A DNA stretch of 64,000 nt from RGIG8767 sp964487395 (GTDB lineage: Bacteria; Bacillota; Clostridia; Lachnospirales; Lachnospiraceae): the NCBI GenBank assembly GCA_964487395.1, contig CAZAQH010000001.1, positions 1 through 64,000 on the forward strand, in the 5' to 3' direction. Numbering within the stretch: the first letter of the stretch is position 1; every line of letters begins with the position of its first letter. The notes under the pieces were generated by a model. The model had not been told where the DNA came from. It was given only the letters and a program-made list of their open reading frames with translations, and did not search any database. The translations under genes and the position numbers were made by a program. This document shows positions 28,473 through 37,330 of the stretch, in pieces.

Positions 28473-28651
28473 AATTTCTTCCACCTTTGTATCAAATCTT
28501 TATTCTAGGAAAGTATATCCTAAAAGTCCCTAAAAGTCCAGTTTTCTAAGTATTTTATTTCCATTCTTTTTTTCTTATGGTATACTGTAGCAAGATAATC
28601 GTTTGATTTTATCTATAAAATATTTCCCCAGAGAAAGTATGAGGCCAAATT

Positions 28652-28963
28652 ATGAAAAAAAATCCCAAACAGATTGCTGCTATAATCTGCATTGCAATTC
28701 TGGTTTTAATGTATCTAGCACTACTTGTTTTTGCCATCTTTGATTTTCCGGGCAGTAAAACATTATTCCGTACCTGTTTATATGCTACGGTAACAGTTCC
28801 CCTTCTGACATGGATTTATATATATCTGTATGGTGTTATGAAAAATCGTCACACAATAGCTTCCCTTGATATTGGGAAAACTCCCGAAGAAGTAGAGCAG
28901 GAAAAAATAAATGCTGTGCAGACACAAAATGAAGATTCCGAGACCATAACCATTCATAAATAA
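28652..28963 (+). CDS. Small two-helix membrane protein
   Basis: The 103-residue protein has two hydrophobic segments (about residues 8-28 and 38-60). A charged C-terminal tail follows, with an acidic/Gln-rich end (KTPEEVEQEKINAVQTQNEDSE). It is not recognised. The frame has a plausible GAGG site, is flanked by an upstream TATACT box and a strong downstream terminator, and nothing overlaps it. This supports a real small gene. Confidence 0.72.
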   Translation: MKKNPKQIAAIICIAILVLMYLALLVFAIFDFPGSKTLFRTCLYATVTVPLLTWIYIYLYGVMKNRHTIASLDIGKTPEEVEQEKINAVQTQNEDSETITIHK

Positions 28964-28966
28964 AAC

Positions 28967-29001
28967 AAAGAATATCTAAGTTTTACGCTTAGATATTCTT
29001 T
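28967..29001 (+). terminator. Terminator of the small membrane protein gene
   Basis: A 14-bp stem, AAAGAATATCTAAG with CTTAGATATTCTTT, loop of 7, followed by T-rich sequence. The last codons and stop of the convergent DUF1667 gene lie inside the 3' arm. Confidence 0.85.
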
Positions 29002-29363
29002 TCTTTTTGCATACTTCTTGATGCAATTACATCTACCCCTAAATTGCATACATCTTTAATAATCACATCTCCTCTTTTTACGGGAGCATTTACTGATGCC
29101 TTATTAATCTGCTCCATAACCTGAAAGATTTTTTCTTTTGGAATATCTCCTGATAAAATAACCGGAAGTCTTTTATATATACCACCCACAATTAATACAG
29201 TACTTGTCAGCTGACGCATCGGATGTGTCATTTCATTACGTGCATAATTTTCCCCACGTTTGCAGGTATTTCCCGTAATTGTGACTACCTCATTGTTATC
29301 ATTTACTTCTACTGTTATCGTGCAGCTCATTGGACACACGATACAGGACAATTCACTTTTCAT
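28989..29363 (-). CDS. DUF1667-family protein, partner of anaerobic glycerol-3-phosphate dehydrogenase
   Basis: This protein of about 124 residues starts with a four-cysteine pattern (CIVCPMSC, then GNTCKRGENYA). The C-terminal part has the KRGDVIIKDVCNLGVDVIASR signature of DUF1667. Such genes regularly follow GlpA-like and GlpB-like genes in Clostridia, and the cysteines may bind an Fe-S cluster for electron transfer (inference). The start at ATG 29363 has GGGAGG 7 bases before it. It is the third gene of the glp-like set, 8 to 30 bases after the previous gene. Confidence 0.85.
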   Translation of the reverse strand: MKSELSCIVCPMSCTITVEVNDNNEVVTITGNTCKRGENYARNEMTHPMRQLTSTVLIVGGIYKRLPVILSGDIPKEKIFQVMEQINKASVNAPVKRGDVIIKDVCNLGVDVIASRSMQKEKNI

Positions 29364-29392
29364 AGCATAGCCTCCCAATACCACTTGCTTTT

Positions 29393-30667
29393 TTAAACCG
29401 GCTTGATGGAAATTGTCAGTTCTCCATCTTCTGATAAATTCATCTCATCAATTTCACTTTTCTTTAATGCGACTTTCTCCATCTCGCTTGGTGCAACATG
29501 CGGTTTCTTTATAGTCTTTATTGTTTTCTCACCATATTTAACTTCAATGTTTACATTTTTAATATTAGCAGTTACTCGAAACATAAGTTCCATACTATCT
29601 GTCACTTTCTCAGTATGAATCAATGTCGGCAATACATAACTGACATTTTCACCTGCACTTACCGGTATGGTATTTTCCTCTTTTGTAACTGCACCATCAG
29701 ACAGTATATATTGTGCTGCTCTGGTACCCGCACGTTCTCCTTCCATGCTTACAAAATCCACCAAATCGTGAACATGAAGACTATTTCCACAGGCAAATAC
29801 TCCCGGCATAGAAGTCTGCAGCGATTCATCTACAACAGGTCCTTTTGTTTTTTTATGCAAAACAATCCCAGCTTCTTCACTTAATGTATTCTCCGGAATT
29901 AAGCCAACCGATAAAAGCAGTGTGTCAACTTCAAATTCTTTTTCTGTTCCGGGAATAGGTGTTAGTTTATCATCTACCTTTGTAATAGTGATTCCCTCTA
30001 ATCGCTCTTTCCCACGTATATTGGTAACCGTATGACTTAAAAATAGCGGTATTTTAAAATCCTCCAGACACTGTTTCATATTACGTGGTAGACCATTTGA
30101 ATAAGGCATTAATTCAGCAACTCCCAAAACCTTTGCTCCCTCTAATGTCATTCTTCGCGCCATAATTAGTCCGATATCACCACTACCTAAAATGAATATC
30201 TTCTTTCCGACCATATAGCCTTCCATATTTAAATACCGTTGAGCCGTACCCGCAGTCCATATTCCACTGGGACGATACCCTGGAATTGCAATTGCACCTC
30301 TTGTTCTCTCACGGCAACCCATAGCTAAAACAATGGCTTTTGCTTTAATTGTCACATAGCCTTCTTTTCGATTTACATAAGTAATGCTTTTATCTTCTCC
30401 CAAATGAATTACCATTGTATCAGTCTTGACCGTTACATCTGTAGATGCAAGCATATCAATCCATTTTTCTGCATAAGCAGGACCTGATAGTTCTTCCTTA
30501 AAGCGATGAAGACCAAAACCGTTATGAATACACTGCTGTAAAATTCCACCCAGTTCTTTATCTCTTTCCAGTAAAAGAATATCACTACATCCCTGTGATG
30601 CTGCTGCATATGCTGCTGCAAGTCCAGCACTTCCGCCACCAACTATAACAATATTATATTCCTTCAT
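29393..30667 (-). CDS. FAD/NAD(P)-dependent oxidoreductase, GlpB-like subunit
   Basis: The 424-residue protein opens with a Rossmann FAD motif (IVIVGGGSAGLAAAYAA), a second nucleotide motif IFILGSGDIGLIMARR near residue 155, and the FAD-binding GVFACGN near residue 290. It belongs to the pyridine nucleotide-disulfide oxidoreductase group but lacks the redox-active CxxxxC. It overlaps the GlpA-like gene by 14 bases. Together with it and DUF1667 it likely forms an anaerobic glycerol-3-phosphate dehydrogenase complex that passes electrons to NAD or another carrier. Confidence 0.88.
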   Translation of the reverse strand: MKEYNIVIVGGGSAGLAAAYAAASQGCSDILLLERDKELGGILQQCIHNGFGLHRFKEELSGPAYAEKWIDMLASTDVTVKTDTMVIHLGEDKSITYVNRKEGYVTIKAKAIVLAMGCRERTRGAIAIPGYRPSGIWTAGTAQRYLNMEGYMVGKKIFILGSGDIGLIMARRMTLEGAKVLGVAELMPYSNGLPRNMKQCLEDFKIPLFLSHTVTNIRGKERLEGITITKVDDKLTPIPGTEKEFEVDTLLLSVGLIPENTLSEEAGIVLHKKTKGPVVDESLQTSMPGVFACGNSLHVHDLVDFVSMEGERAGTRAAQYILSDGAVTKEENTIPVSAGENVSYVLPTLIHTEKVTDSMELMFRVTANIKNVNIEVKYGEKTIKTIKKPHVAPSEMEKVALKKSEIDEMNLSEDGELTISIKPV

Positions 30668-32207
30668 CGTTCATCCCTCCTTTCATTGAATCTAAAAGAA
30701 GATAAGATTCACTGGAGTCCAAACGAACTTCCAATGGCGAAATGCCAAGTTCTGCTGCCAGTATCTCCACTACATGCGGTTCACAAAAACCACCCTGACA
30801 TCTTCCCATACCAGGTCTCACACGCTTTTTAACGCCTTTTACGCTTTTAGCTCCCACAACATTTCGAATAGAATCAATGATTTCACCTTTGCTTACCTGT
30901 TCACACCGGCATACGATTTCTCCATACTCCGGTCTTGTTTTGACCAATTCATTCTTTTCTTCATCTGTTAATTCTTTTAAGCATATATTTTTCTTGCGAT
31001 GTGTATATTCCTGTTTGGTCTGCCAGGTGAATTTATCCTGCATAACCTGTTCTATTACATACTCCGATATGGCCGGTGCCGAAGCAAGTCCCGGTGAATC
31101 AATACATGCTACATTTACAAAACCATTAACTTCATTTGATTCTTCTATTATAAAATCCCTATTTTCTTCTGTTGGACGAATTCCTGCGAATGTACGTATT
31201 ACTTTATCAAACGGAATATTCTCAACTGTTTTCTTAACATTTTCTTTTACATAGGTAAGAGCATCCGCTGTTGTATTAATGCCTTCTTTATCCTCTATTA
31301 CCTGTGAATTGGGTCCAAGCAGATAATTACCATGTGTTGTGGGAACTACCAGAACTCCTTTTCCATTTGGTCCCGGAACCGGATAAATTACTCGGTGAAC
31401 CAAAGGTTCCTTTAATTGATCCAGTACATAATATTCTCCACGTTTGGGTGTAATATGAAACGGACCTTTCTTATTATTTCCAAGTATCATTTGATAAATA
31501 TCATCTGCATATACACCTGCAGCATTAAGAACGTATTTTGCCTCATAAGTATTTTGTTCTTTTGTCGGTGACATAGTGGTAATTACAAAATGTTCTGTCT
31601 TTGTAATCTTTGTTACTTCCTCATTAAGGCAAAGCCTTGTTCCATTTAGTACCGCCTCTTCTAACAGTGCAATGGCAACCTCCCACGGATAGATAATACC
31701 TGTTGTCGGAAACTCCAATACACTTGTGACTACATGACTTAGATTTTTTTCCTGTGCTCTTGCTTCTTCACCGCTTAACTCTTTAAACGGAATATTCCTT
31801 GAGGATGCCTGTTTTTTTAACTGTTCAAGAACTGCATCTTCTTCCTTGCAGGTCGAAACAACAAAAGCTGATGTCTGCATAAAGTTTACTCCAAGTTCCC
31901 GACAGATTTCCGGATACATTCTGTTACCCAATACATTTAACAATGCTTTTAATGTCCCATCCTTCGGATCATGACCAGCATGCACAATTGCACTGTTTGC
32001 CATGGATGCACCATCTGCTATATCTGCATTTTTATCAAGTACCAAAATGCTGCACTCTAATTTTGATAAATCATGTGCCAAAAAACTGCCAATAATGCCC
32101 GCTCCAATTATTGCTATATCATGAACTTCGTTCATGATCGTCATTCGCCGCTCGCCCTGAGCAAGCGTGGCTTGCTCCTGCTCGCTAACGCTCATTATAT
32201 CATACAT
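30654..32207 (-). CDS. GlpA-like FAD-dependent glycerol-3-phosphate dehydrogenase with BFD [2Fe-2S] domain
   Basis: The family core begins at MNEVHDIAIIGAGIIG (ATG 32135) with an FAD Rossmann motif and a DAO-type fold, followed by a C-terminal BFD-like domain with CRCEQVSKGEI and CQGGFCEP cysteines. It oxidises glycerol-3-phosphate to DHAP. The only good ribosome site, GGAG, lies 8 bases before ATG 32207. The product would then carry a 24-residue extension, starting MYDIMSVSEQEQATLAQG, that is encoded by a hairpin-rich repeat. A still longer frame reaches 32267. Which start is used is uncertain. Confidence 0.88.
   Translation of the reverse strand: MYDIMSVSEQEQATLAQGERRMTIMNEVHDIAIIGAGIIGSFLAHDLSKLECSILVLDKNADIADGASMANSAIVHAGHDPKDGTLKALLNVLGNRMYPEICRELGVNFMQTSAFVVSTCKEEDAVLEQLKKQASSRNIPFKELSGEEARAQEKNLSHVVTSVLEFPTTGIIYPWEVAIALLEEAVLNGTRLCLNEEVTKITKTEHFVITTMSPTKEQNTYEAKYVLNAAGVYADDIYQMILGNNKKGPFHITPKRGEYYVLDQLKEPLVHRVIYPVPGPNGKGVLVVPTTHGNYLLGPNSQVIEDKEGINTTADALTYVKENVKKTVENIPFDKVIRTFAGIRPTEENRDFIIEESNEVNGFVNVACIDSPGLASAPAISEYVIEQVMQDKFTWQTKQEYTHRKKNICLKELTDEEKNELVKTRPEYGEIVCRCEQVSKGEIIDSIRNVVGAKSVKGVKKRVRPGMGRCQGGFCEPHVVEILAAELGISPLEVRLDSSESYLLLDSMKGGMNDEGI
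32140..32207 (-). repeat. Hairpin-rich repeat forming the 5' end of the GlpA-like gene
   Basis: On the minus strand the sequence runs ATGATATAATGAGCG, then GAGCAAGC-CAC-GCTTGCTC (an 8-bp perfect hairpin) between GCGAGC and GGGCGAGCGG blocks. It is far richer in G and C than its surroundings. It holds an extended -10 box (TGATATAAT), as does the arm of the palindrome at 1160-1286. It looks like a small mobile palindromic repeat inserted at the gene start and read through in frame. Confidence 0.55.
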
Positions 32208-32276
32208 GTTTAATTTCTCCATTCTTTTAATGAAAATGGCAATGTAAATAACTCTACATTGCCACATGATACTTAT

Positions 32277-35200
32277 TTATGCCTCATCAAATCCGCTGTC
32301 TATCAAAAGTTCATCAAATCTCGCAATTGGGACTGGTTTGGAATAATAAAATCCCTGGGCATAATCACAACCAACTTCTCGTAAAAACTGTACCTGTTCA
32401 TTTGTCTCTACACCCTCGCAAACAACGCTTAAGTCTAATTTTCTAGCCATATCAATAATGCTTGGGATAATAATCTTTTCTTCTGAATCCGATTCGAAAT
32501 CTTTTAAGAATTCTTTATCAAGCTTAAGTACATCAATAGGCAACTTTGTCAGAACATTCAGTGATGAATATCCCGATCCAAAATCATCCATTGAGACCTT
32601 AACGCCAAGTTTTCTTAATTCAGTCATCAATTGAATGGTATCTCCTACTTTTTCCGTAAAAACCGTCTCCGTTAATTCGAATTCCAGTAAAGCAGGCGGT
32701 ATTTTATATTTTGCAATCAGTCCTTTGATATATGAAACCATCTGTTTTATGGAATAGAGATGGACTCTTGATACATTAACAGAAATCCTTACTACCGGCA
32801 GCCCCGTTTTTAATCTGTTTGAAAGATATTTACATACCTCTGTATAAACAAAATAGTCTAACAATGTAATTGTTTTGTTCTTTTCGAATACCGGTATGAA
32901 ATCATTTGGATAGATAATGGTTCCATCTTCTTTTTTCCAACGAATAAGTGCTTCTGCGCCATCAATTGCATTGGTCTTAATGTTCACCTTGGGCTGCATA
33001 TAAACCACAAATTCACGGTTCTTAAATGCATGTTCCATATCGTTGGCATAGGTGATTTCCTGTCTTAAGTGCTCGCCCATTGATTCATTATAAATAATGC
33101 ATCGTGGCTTATCCGGCTGTTTGGCTTCTTTTCGCGCCATATTAGCATTCGAAATAATATTCTTAATCGGAATCGGATTACCATTAGTGATAAACGGGCA
33201 AATACCAATGTCAATTACCAGATTACTGTCTAAATATTCATCTTTAATTTTTTTCGTAAATGCCATGCTTGCATACTGCATGGCGTCTATAATATCTTTG
33301 TTCGAACGATTAGGAAGTGTGATTAATACAACAATATTATCCGAGAAAACTCTGCTTCCATAAATATAATATTCGCTGTAACTCTTTACCGCATCCGCAA
33401 ATTCTTTTAATATCTTATCGCCGATTTCATATCCGTATGTATCATTGATATATTTGAAATTGGTAAAATCAAGATACACTATTGCATAACTGCCATGTGG
33501 CGCATTTTCGATATATTCTATGGTTGAGTCAATAAATTTCTCATATTTGTATAAGCCTGTAACTGCATCATAACCGGTTAATTTTTCTACTGTATCAGAA
33601 GCATCTTCATATGCCTTCATCTTTAAAAGGTAAGAGGATACAACGTTGGTTACAGCACGCATGGTAATAATATCTTCCTTTGACCATTCTCTTCCCTGAT
33701 TAAAATCAAGGAAATCAATATTACCAACAAATTCTCCTTTGTCGTAAAAAGCACATCGCGCACAGGAACGAACACCATATGCAAGCATTAATTTACGTCT
33801 GGTATCATCCATCTCTTTGGACACATCGGAAATACAGAGCAAACCATTACCCAATCGGAATTCTTCTATTATTCTTTCCCATTGTTCTTTATTATATTCC
33901 ATACAGCCTGTTTCTTCCAAATTCCATTCTACGTTGTTGCAACACTGATATGGATAATTTACTTTGTACTGCTTGCCTACACGCTCTCTGATACAAATAC
34001 CACCCAGATTCATCTGTCGTGCAACCTGTCTGATTAGCAGATTAATTGCACTGTCCGTATCTTTAGATTCCTCAATCAGTTTAAAAGCAAGTTCAATAAG
34101 TGAATCGGAGGCATTTTCCTGTAAATCATCATGATCTAACTCTGCCTGTCGTATTTTTTCGTGTTTTTCTTCCAAACGATATTTTTTATAAATATCTTCC
34201 TTACTGCTGTCATAAAATCCATAACAGTTCTTTCCTACTTCCTTAGCATGGAATAATGCCTTTTCCGCTTTCTCATATAACACATCAAAATCTACACCGT
34301 CTATCGGGAAAACAGACGCACCCACACCAACCGTACTTCCAAAATTCATTGTCTCTCCAACATATGTACGATTTACAACTTTTTGTATTTCTTTAATCTT
34401 TTTATCAATATCCGAAATACAATTGATGTTTTTCATCAGGATAACAAATTCATCCCCTCCAACACGTCCCAAAACATCCGTCGGATAAAAAATATTTTCA
34501 ATATCGGATGCAATATTTTTCAAAATTTCATCGCCAAATGCAACACCCATTTTTTCATTGAGTATTGCAACATTGTCTATATCAAGAATCAGAAAACCTG
34601 CATATTCTGAACAGCTTTGTCTTTTTAAGAATTCCTGAATCAACTGTCTGGCGTAAGAACGACGATAAAGCTTGGTCAATGGATCTCTCATGTTCTCATC
34701 AGCCTGACGAAGTTCCATTCTCTTTGTCTCGTCTATATTTTCCATTGTTCCGATTATTTTATACGGGGTAGCGTCCTCCCTGTATACCGTCTTACCACAA
34801 ATACGATACCATTTATAATCGCCTTCTCTGTCACGAAGACGCATTTGCGATTCTATAACAGGAACGCCTGCTTTGCATTTATTGATAAATTCATCAAATC
34901 GAAACCAATCAGCAAAAAGCACGTATCGATACTGCTTTGCAATTTCAGTGAAATCACGTATATATTGTTCCTGACCATATCTGCCATCACTGCTTCTAGC
35001 AGTCATAAACAAATCGTCATCAATACTGTACTCAAAGATACGTTTGATACCAATTGAAACAAGTGCTTTAAATCGGTTCTTCTCACTGTCTATCTCTTCT
35101 AGTTTTCTATTCTGTATAAACGACATTATGTAAGCACAGAAATTTAAAAATAAAGCAACTATAAAAATAACAGCTACTGTAATGAACTTATCTTCTCTAA

Positions 35201-35669
35201 TAGACCGGATATGATTGGTTTTAAACCAGCCTAATGCAATTATCACATTTAAAGCTATTGTTGCAATACTAACTCCTATTGAGAATTTTATTTCATAAAA
35301 AACAATAGAAACAATCATCATCGGTATCGCTATTAGGTAAAACGTATATTCATTTCCATTAAACAAAACAAATGTATAAAAGAAACCAAATAAAATAAAG
35401 AGCACATATTTCATTGCTTCTGACTCTTTGTCATCTTTGTATACAATAGTGGATAATAAAAAAGGCAACCATAAAAGAATAATATACAGGATTGAATAAA
35501 GCGAATCCTGTCCTGACCTGGCTGCTGAATAATTGATATGACCTAATATACTAAAAATGACACAGCAAGCAGAATAGCACATTAATGCCATTCTATTGAT
35601 AATTGCCATGTCAGTCAATTCGTTCTTTTTTGAAAATTTTAGCAGGAAAATATTCATCTTATTCACCAT
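32277..35669 (-). CDS. Membrane PAS-GGDEF-GAF-GGDEF(degenerate)-EAL protein
   Basis: The 1130-residue protein has six or so N-terminal membrane segments (residues about 25-180) and a PAS-like domain with a YRICGKTVYREDATPYKIIG end. A complete GGDEF site lies near residue 403, followed by a GAF-like domain (about 520-680). A second GGDEF-type fold has its motif replaced by FSDNI near residue 770. The C-terminal EAL domain has EALIRW near 903, ELTETVF, DDFGSGYSS and CEGVET. It can in principle both make and break c-di-GMP. It starts a unit after the glp-like genes on the same strand (9-base gap to them). Confidence 0.93.
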   Translation of the reverse strand: MVNKMNIFLLKFSKKNELTDMAIINRMALMCYSACCVIFSILGHINYSAARSGQDSLYSILYIILLWLPFLLSTIVYKDDKESEAMKYVLFILFGFFYTFVLFNGNEYTFYLIAIPMMIVSIVFYEIKFSIGVSIATIALNVIIALGWFKTNHIRSIREDKFITVAVIFIVALFLNFCAYIMSFIQNRKLEEIDSEKNRFKALVSIGIKRIFEYSIDDDLFMTARSSDGRYGQEQYIRDFTEIAKQYRYVLFADWFRFDEFINKCKAGVPVIESQMRLRDREGDYKWYRICGKTVYREDATPYKIIGTMENIDETKRMELRQADENMRDPLTKLYRRSYARQLIQEFLKRQSCSEYAGFLILDIDNVAILNEKMGVAFGDEILKNIASDIENIFYPTDVLGRVGGDEFVILMKNINCISDIDKKIKEIQKVVNRTYVGETMNFGSTVGVGASVFPIDGVDFDVLYEKAEKALFHAKEVGKNCYGFYDSSKEDIYKKYRLEEKHEKIRQAELDHDDLQENASDSLIELAFKLIEESKDTDSAINLLIRQVARQMNLGGICIRERVGKQYKVNYPYQCCNNVEWNLEETGCMEYNKEQWERIIEEFRLGNGLLCISDVSKEMDDTRRKLMLAYGVRSCARCAFYDKGEFVGNIDFLDFNQGREWSKEDIITMRAVTNVVSSYLLKMKAYEDASDTVEKLTGYDAVTGLYKYEKFIDSTIEYIENAPHGSYAIVYLDFTNFKYINDTYGYEIGDKILKEFADAVKSYSEYYIYGSRVFSDNIVVLITLPNRSNKDIIDAMQYASMAFTKKIKDEYLDSNLVIDIGICPFITNGNPIPIKNIISNANMARKEAKQPDKPRCIIYNESMGEHLRQEITYANDMEHAFKNREFVVYMQPKVNIKTNAIDGAEALIRWKKEDGTIIYPNDFIPVFEKNKTITLLDYFVYTEVCKYLSNRLKTGLPVVRISVNVSRVHLYSIKQMVSYIKGLIAKYKIPPALLEFELTETVFTEKVGDTIQLMTELRKLGVKVSMDDFGSGYSSLNVLTKLPIDVLKLDKEFLKDFESDSEEKIIIPSIIDMARKLDLSVVCEGVETNEQVQFLREVGCDYAQGFYYSKPVPIARFDELLIDSGFDEA

Positions 35670-35761
35670 TCGAACTTTAGCTCATTTGTACAATTATGTG
35701 ATAATATTCGAACATAACCATACAATGATAATATAGCATTTTTTTCCTGCTTTTTCCACTA

Positions 35762-36364
35762 CTATTTTCCTATTTTCGACTCTAATTCTCTTCTTGCTGT
35801 ATTATAATCGGTAAAAAGTATTGTTTGAATGCCAAATTTTCTTGCTCCTTCAATATTCCTTGGCAAATCATCTAAGAATACACATTCTTCTGGATTTAAA
35901 GAATATCGTTTAAGCAAAAGGTCATAGATTTCCGGCATCGGCTTTACTACATGATCTCTAAAGGATAAAATACCACCATCCGTTTCCGGCAAAAAATCCA
36001 TTGCATCACTGCACTCTCTTAATGCCTTACTGGAAAAATTGGATAAAACAAGGACCTGATAACCACGTGCTTTCAGTTCACGTATCCAGGGAATCGCATA
36101 ATCTGAACGTTTAATCATACCATGCATATTTTGATATACTGTTCGAATTTCCTTCTCTATATCAGGTGCATTTTTTATAAAATTTTCCACTATTTCTTTA
36201 TCGCTTTGTATTCCCAGATCGTATTCCTTCCACACCTCGCTGTTAATGCTGGCTCTGGCAATCTTTTCGGTAATATCTTCAGAAAATCCAAAGGAATTCA
36301 GAAATTCCTCCCACGCAAATACAGTTAATACATTACCTATGTCAAATATTATTGTTTTAATCAC
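35762..36364 (-). CDS. HAD-family hydrolase (YihX-like)
   Basis: This 200-residue haloacid dehalogenase-like protein has motif I FDIGNVL, a helical cap, motif II VLSNFSS, a Lys in motif III (HVVKPMPEIY), and motif IV VFLDDLPRN. The Asp-x-Gly form of motif I is usual for the YihX/epoxide hydrolase-N group, which includes glucose-1-phosphate phosphatase. The substrate here is not known. The gene begins 1 base after the LysR stop on the same strand, so they are co-transcribed. Confidence 0.88.
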   Translation of the reverse strand: MIKTIIFDIGNVLTVFAWEEFLNSFGFSEDITEKIARASINSEVWKEYDLGIQSDKEIVENFIKNAPDIEKEIRTVYQNMHGMIKRSDYAIPWIRELKARGYQVLVLSNFSSKALRECSDAMDFLPETDGGILSFRDHVVKPMPEIYDLLLKRYSLNPEECVFLDDLPRNIEGARKFGIQTILFTDYNTARRELESKIGK

Positions 36365-36365
36365 G

Positions 36366-37259
36366 TTACTCTTCCTCTCCTTTAATCAATTTCAAAAGAT
36401 TTTTAGCTGCAGTTGAAAGTGGTGTCTCCGAATCCGTAATTACGTAAAAATCCCTTTTCGGAAGCATGGTATTAAATCGCAGTTCAAACAGCATACCATT
36501 TTCTATATACTCTTTAGCAAAATCCTTAACGACACTTCCAACGCCTAAGCTTCGCAGGGCAAATTGAACAATCATATCACTTGTCGCTAATTCAAACTCT
36601 GGTGAAATACTTACTCCATGAGATGCTAAATGCGAATCCACGTAGCTTCTGGTACTAGTATTTTTTTCAAGACAAATTAACGGCATTTTTTCCAAATCAT
36701 GAAGATCTAACATTCTGTTTTTATATGGTAAAAATCGTCTCCCTGCAACAAATACATCTTCTATTTTTCTAACAGGCGTTGCTTCCATACCTTTTTTCCT
36801 GTCAAACGGAGTACTTACAACCCCAAAATCAATTTTTCCGCTTCGCATGATATTAATCGTCTCTGGAGTAGGCGCATTGGTTACAATAACTTTGATTCCA
36901 GGATATAGATCATGGAATGTCTCCAAATACGGTAACAAGAAATATTTAAGCGTCATATCACTGGCACCAATACGAATTTCCCCTGATTCCATATTCATCA
37001 TTTTTTCCAGTTTGTCCACGCCAAGTTCTATGTATTCATATCCCTTTTGTATATAGGAATATAAGACCTCTCCTTCTTTTGTGAGTTGTACGCCTTTGGC
37101 ATTACGTTTTAAAAGTTCCGTCCCAAGTTGATTTTCTAATTGTTTTACTGACTGGCTTACTGCCGGTTGGGAAACAGATAATTCTTTTGCTGCAAGCGTT
37201 ATACTTCCGGATTTTACAACATAATAAAACACCTTATAATATTCCAGATTACTAATCAT
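36366..37259 (-). CDS. LysR-family transcriptional regulator
   Basis: This protein of about 297 residues has a typical LysR N-terminal winged helix-turn-helix (NLEYYKVFYYVVKSGSITLAAKELSVSQPAVSQSV). A periplasmic-binding-like effector domain follows (about residues 85-290). The start at ATG 37259 follows GGGGGA by 5 bases; the longer frame to 37292 would run into the purA terminator. It is co-transcribed with the HAD gene, which may be its target. The effector is unknown. Confidence 0.92.
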   Translation of the reverse strand: MISNLEYYKVFYYVVKSGSITLAAKELSVSQPAVSQSVKQLENQLGTELLKRNAKGVQLTKEGEVLYSYIQKGYEYIELGVDKLEKMMNMESGEIRIGASDMTLKYFLLPYLETFHDLYPGIKVIVTNAPTPETINIMRSGKIDFGVVSTPFDRKKGMEATPVRKIEDVFVAGRRFLPYKNRMLDLHDLEKMPLICLEKNTSTRSYVDSHLASHGVSISPEFELATSDMIVQFALRSLGVGSVVKDFAKEYIENGMLFELRFNTMLPKRDFYVITDSETPLSTAAKNLLKLIKGEEE

Positions 37260-37277
37260 CTTTATCCCCCTTAATAA

Positions 37278-37320
37278 AAAATCTTTTTGCATTCAAACTT
37301 GTTAAATGCAAAAAGATTTT
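37278..37320 (-). terminator. Strong intrinsic terminator of purA
   Basis: A perfect 16-bp stem (37278-37293 with 37305-37320) with an 11-base loop and, on the minus strand, a TTTTT tail. It separates purA from the LysR gene and supports the shorter LysR start. Confidence 0.88.
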
Positions 37321-37330
37321 CATTTACCTA

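Noticed and set aside
35668..35720. Two ATTCGAAC copies upstream of the GGDEF/EAL gene as an operator
   Set aside because: TTCGAA is self-complementary and A/T-rich DNA gives such pairs by chance; no third copy or clear promoter context was found.
35762..36364. Missing second catalytic Asp in HAD motif I (FDIGNV)
   Set aside because: Asp-x-Gly-x-Val is the normal form in the YihX-type HAD subgroup, so it is not a defect.
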